A stretch of DNA of 64,000 nt from Fistulifera solaris (Eukaryota; Bacillariophyta; Bacillariophyceae; Naviculales; Stauroneidaceae): the NCBI GenBank assembly GCA_030295235.1, contig AP026133.1, forward strand, positions 496,001-560,000, given 5' to 3'. Each line of letters begins with the position of its first letter. Positions within the stretch are counted from its first letter, which is position 1. The notes beneath the pieces were generated by a model. That model searched no databases, had not been told where the DNA came from, and saw only the letters and a program-made list of their open reading frames with translations. Of the stretch, positions 61,125 through 64,000 are shown piece after piece. A program made the position numbers and the translations under genes.

Positions 61125-62310
61125 ATGGGGCAGGAATCGAAAAAGCGTCCCCTTTGCATTTCCTTTTTCTATTGATAGCTTGTGAGCTTTCATTCTTCTA
61201 CCTCTCTCATCGTCGCATCCACGACAATGACATAACAGTCGACCTTGTAGCTAAAAACGATGAAAACGCAACAAATATCGCATTCAATTTGTCTGAACGC
61301 GTCGAATTGTTACAAGTTTCCGATCGGGTCTTTCCACCATGGAACAAACCTCTTCCGTGTTACAATGTGACGATCGTCCGACCGAAATTGGGTTGGCATC
61401 GCGCGAAAAATCTAAAGCAACCCACAAAAGAGGGGCTCTTTTTTGTCAAGCTTCTTAAAACAGGTAGCACGACCGGAGCCAGTATACATCTTCGAATCGC
61501 TCATAATCTCGCCAAGCGGCGTGGCGTTTCACCCATTTGCCGCACTCGGCATTTGCACGGGTGGGCCGGTCGTCGCATGTACAATTTTGGTCAACGTGAT
61601 CTGGCGCACTCCTTTCTGTGGACTTTACTGCGGCAACCGACGCCTCGCTACATATCCGAATTCTTTCACTTTCAAGTATCTCGTAAGAATGTGAGTGCCA
61701 CGGACGACAACATCATTGATTTTTTGCGGCACGGCATACATTCCGATCGGCATTATCTTTCATGGTTGACGCTCCGAGGGTATCGAAAAGCCACATCACA
61801 GGTCGAAGCCACTCTTCAGCATATTCTCGACGATTATGATTTCATGGGGATATTGGAACGACTCGATGAATCGATCGTGGCGCTTCAAATGATTCTCAAT
61901 GTATCACTGGCCGACGTCTTGTCCATACCAAGCAAATTGAATGGTGGTCATGACGACGGGCAATACCAAAAGAAGTGCTTTTGATTCAACCCAGTTTTGT
62001 TCCCACGAAAGTACGAGCTTTTTTAGAATCAGACGAATGGCAAGAGTACATTGGTCCCGAACAAGCCTTGTACAATGCCGTGAATCGAAGTTTGGATCGA
62101 ACAATCGATGCCCTGGGGAAAGAGATCTTTGCGCAAAAGTTATTGGCTTATCGGCAAGCCATGAATGCTGTATCGCAACGTTGTCAGAACGTTCGATTTC
62201 CATGTTCCGAATCGGGAGAACGTCGTTCTGCGACAGACTGCTTAGCGGCCGACATGGGATGCGGCTTCGAGTGTCTGGATCAAGTGAGCAACGAACTAAA
62301 TCTTTGGTGA
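61125..62310 (+). CDS. Golgi-type carbohydrate sulfotransferase
   Basis: The ATG at 61125 gives MGQESKKRPLCISFF and, after a T5 run (61164-61168) that needs one more T, LLIACELSFFYLSHRR: a short cytosolic tail and a single signal-anchor helix, the type II topology of Golgi enzymes. The lumenal domain has the 5'-phosphosulfate loop GLFFVKLLKTGSTTGASIHL, a 3'-phosphate region LLRQPTPRYISEFFHF, and VSPICRTRHLHGW. A second break at a T4 run (61979-61982) precedes IQPSFVPTKVRAFLESDEW. N-glycosylation sites occur (NATN, NVSA). It probably transfers sulfate from PAPS to cell-wall or secreted glycans; diatom walls contain sulfated polysaccharides. Confidence 0.8.
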
Positions 62311-62790
62311 AGAACGGTGTGCACTCAAGAGAACATCTAGTAGAGGTAGCAGCTAAAGAGCTATGTAGCGTCTCTAGCTCGTTTCCTGAGGTCTTGGGTT
62401 TGGCTGTAATTGGAGATTGCGGAGCTCGGAGCTCGATGAAGTATTATTTGCCCGATAGTAATATGTACTTGTAATAAGCAGCCAACAGCCAACCTACGAA
62501 TACGATGACTTAAATGACCGAAAGAACTGTATTTAGTGACTGATGCACAATAGACTGGAAATCGATGGGAAGCAATGAAGACACGACGACGTCACAAGCA
62601 AAAATCTACTTGCAAAGCCTACCAAGTACTACGTATCAATCACCCACCATGATTAACGGCGAGTGTTTCTCTCAAACAAAATTCTCCTTGACCTTGTTTT
62701 GAGGAGAACGAATGCGAATTCATCAATAACCAATCCACTCCTCCGCCTATCGTTACCTCTGCTGCGCGTTTCCTGTCTTTATCGAAAGCA
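62311..62790. other. Intergenic region
   Basis: Between the sulfotransferase and the SGNH hydrolase. The hydrolase frame is open upstream of its likely start but lacks ATG. Contains a GGAGCTCGGAGCTC short repeat near 62422. Confidence 0.4.
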
Positions 62791-64000
62791 TGTCGCCATC
62801 CTTGTCTCTGTGCAAAGTGGCGATTGTGGCCCTTTTCCTCTTTTTTTCTGCTTAGCTGCACTTCTCGGGCAACAACTTGCGTTTGACTCCAAGGCTTTAA
62901 GAGTCCAAAAACCGGGAGCACAGAGTCCGACCAAGAGATATGACAATCTTTGCAAGATACTTGGTGATCAATCCCCCGCGTCGTTATGGGCCCAGAATCT
63001 GAGGAGTATCTTACAAGCGAGCCAAAGTCCTCTCGATGTAGATTATCAATTGCAGAATCCGACAGCGCAAGTACTGAAACTGATTACTCCCAGGCTACCT
63101 AGTGGGTTCAAATCAACTCCTCGTGACTGGCAAGCTCTGGAAAATGTGATCGAGATAACTAATCGAAGACTTGCCTACCTGAGTGCAAAAAACGAAGGTC
63201 AATTGATTGAGGAAGCCCGTCCTTTAAAGATTCTAGTTATGGGCGGGTCTGTGACAAAAGGGGTCAACTGTAAGACAGGTATTAAGGATTACCATGACGT
63301 TGAATGCAGTTGGGCGGTCCGTCTTGAAACATTGCTCAATAATTTGGCCGGTGATCGAGTGGTGGACGTACATTTGGCAGCGGTGGGTGGAACGAATTCG
63401 GCTACAGCGCAAGCCATGCTAGAGTATGATCTTTTACCAGAAAAGATGAGAGAGCCCGATATCATTATCAACGCCTACGCAACCAATGATATGCACATTT
63501 TGACGCTTCAAGAAGCGATGAGTCAAAATATCTCGTTGCGAGAGAAAATCTTTGGGATGGCGCAGAATTTTACACGCACCGCGCTCCAGCAATGCACTGA
63601 GGAAGGAAAGGCACCCTTACTTCTTTGGCTTGATGATTATTTGGGGAATGAACAAAGAGAAATACTCGCTACTTCGGATTTCATTCAAAGCCTACAAGTA
63701 CTCGCGGGCTATTACGGATTCGGACTGATGTCCTATGCGGATACGGTACGTGATCTTGTTTACGGCTCCACTACCGAGCGATCTTTTTCACCGCCCGGAT
63801 GGTACAAAAGGGACCCGAAATGAAACGAGAAATTCATCCACCATACCCCATGCATGTCGCGGTGTCGTATATTGTCGCCTACACCTTTCTGCAGTTCGCG
63901 TCGAATCACTGCGGCATGGAATCATGGAAAGTTACTTCGTGGGAGAACGATCTCGATTACTACGATGCGTCGATTCCAGATTTTCCTGGCACGAAAGGAA
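62791..64000 (+). CDS. Secreted SGNH-type hydrolase (partial, runs off the window)
   Basis: The ATG at 62791 gives a signal peptide, MSPSLSLCKVAIVALFLFF; after a T7 run (62841-62847) one extra T joins CLAALLGQQLAFDSKAL. The SGNH fold shows block I as LKILVMGGSVTKGVNC (catalytic Ser in GGSVT rather than GDSL), a Gly block HLAAVGGTNSATA, and block III INAYATNDMH. Near the end a third break at an A3 run (63818-63820) precedes REIHPPYPMHVAVSY, which should hold the catalytic His region. The gene continues past 64000. SGNH enzymes include polysaccharide O-acetylesterases; the substrate here is unknown. Confidence 0.78.

Overview
The window is nuclear DNA from a photosynthetic stramenopile, almost certainly a diatom. 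Three things point there. Plastid presequences have a signal peptide followed by an ASAF-like cleavage motif (clearest in the protein starting at 6252, which reads SSAFAP). A Cdc48 with a secretory presequence looks like the symbiont-derived ERAD-like (SELMA) machinery of four-membrane plastids. Genes are dense, with short GT-AG introns of about 46-110 bp. No prokaryotic operons, rRNA, tRNA or CRISPR arrays were seen.

Layout. 1-383: start of a Popeye-like membrane protein on the minus strand, cut by the window edge. 581-3303: a Mutator-like (MULE) DNA transposon with perfect 40-bp terminal inverted repeats and a SWIM-finger transposase. 3448-5047: a type II peroxiredoxin and a 5'-truncated second copy. 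6252-10039: two tandem plastid-targeted paralogues of unknown function. 10198-14490 (minus): eIF5B and an ER-lumenal protein ending in KDEL. 14800-18420: a fibrillin, a small mitochondrial-type membrane protein, a YbaK-type deacylase, and two clusters of a 35-bp repeat. 18421-21091: a GPI-anchored-type surface protein and an FGGY sugar kinase. 21130-27096 (minus): two plastid sigma-70 factors flanking a disordered Ser/Lys/Arg-rich locus. 28297-32285 (minus): an S9 peptidase and a TraB-family protein. 32679-36450: a secreted acidic protein and two neighbouring U-box proteins. 36787-42161 (minus): a SHAQKYF MYB factor and a divergent kinesin. 42736-43101: a LINE remnant. 43400-47281: a multi-pass membrane protein, a PNPOx-like flavoprotein and COX6A. 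47884-54191: clathrin light chain, SELMA-type Cdc48 and a GT-B-like membrane protein. 54287-60296 (minus): DDX41, a 295-bp (ATTT)n microsatellite, an N-myristoylated SPRY protein and an HTTM/VKGC-like membrane protein. 61125-64000: a Golgi-type sulfotransferase and an SGNH hydrolase running off the end.

Annotation is complicated by single-base frame breaks, mostly in homopolymers, in about half of the genes, including housekeeping ones (eIF5B, DDX41, clathrin light chain). Adjacent frames stay conserved on both sides of each break. This fits uncorrected long-read indels better than gene decay, so I give whole-gene spans across the breaks. Real lesions are also present: a 13-bp duplication in the sugar kinase and the truncated peroxiredoxin.

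Functionally the genes are mostly unlinked. Plastid biology recurs: two sigma factors for plastid transcription, SELMA Cdc48 for protein import, fibrillin for plastid lipid bodies, a plastid-presequence PNPOx-like protein, and the tandem unknown family.
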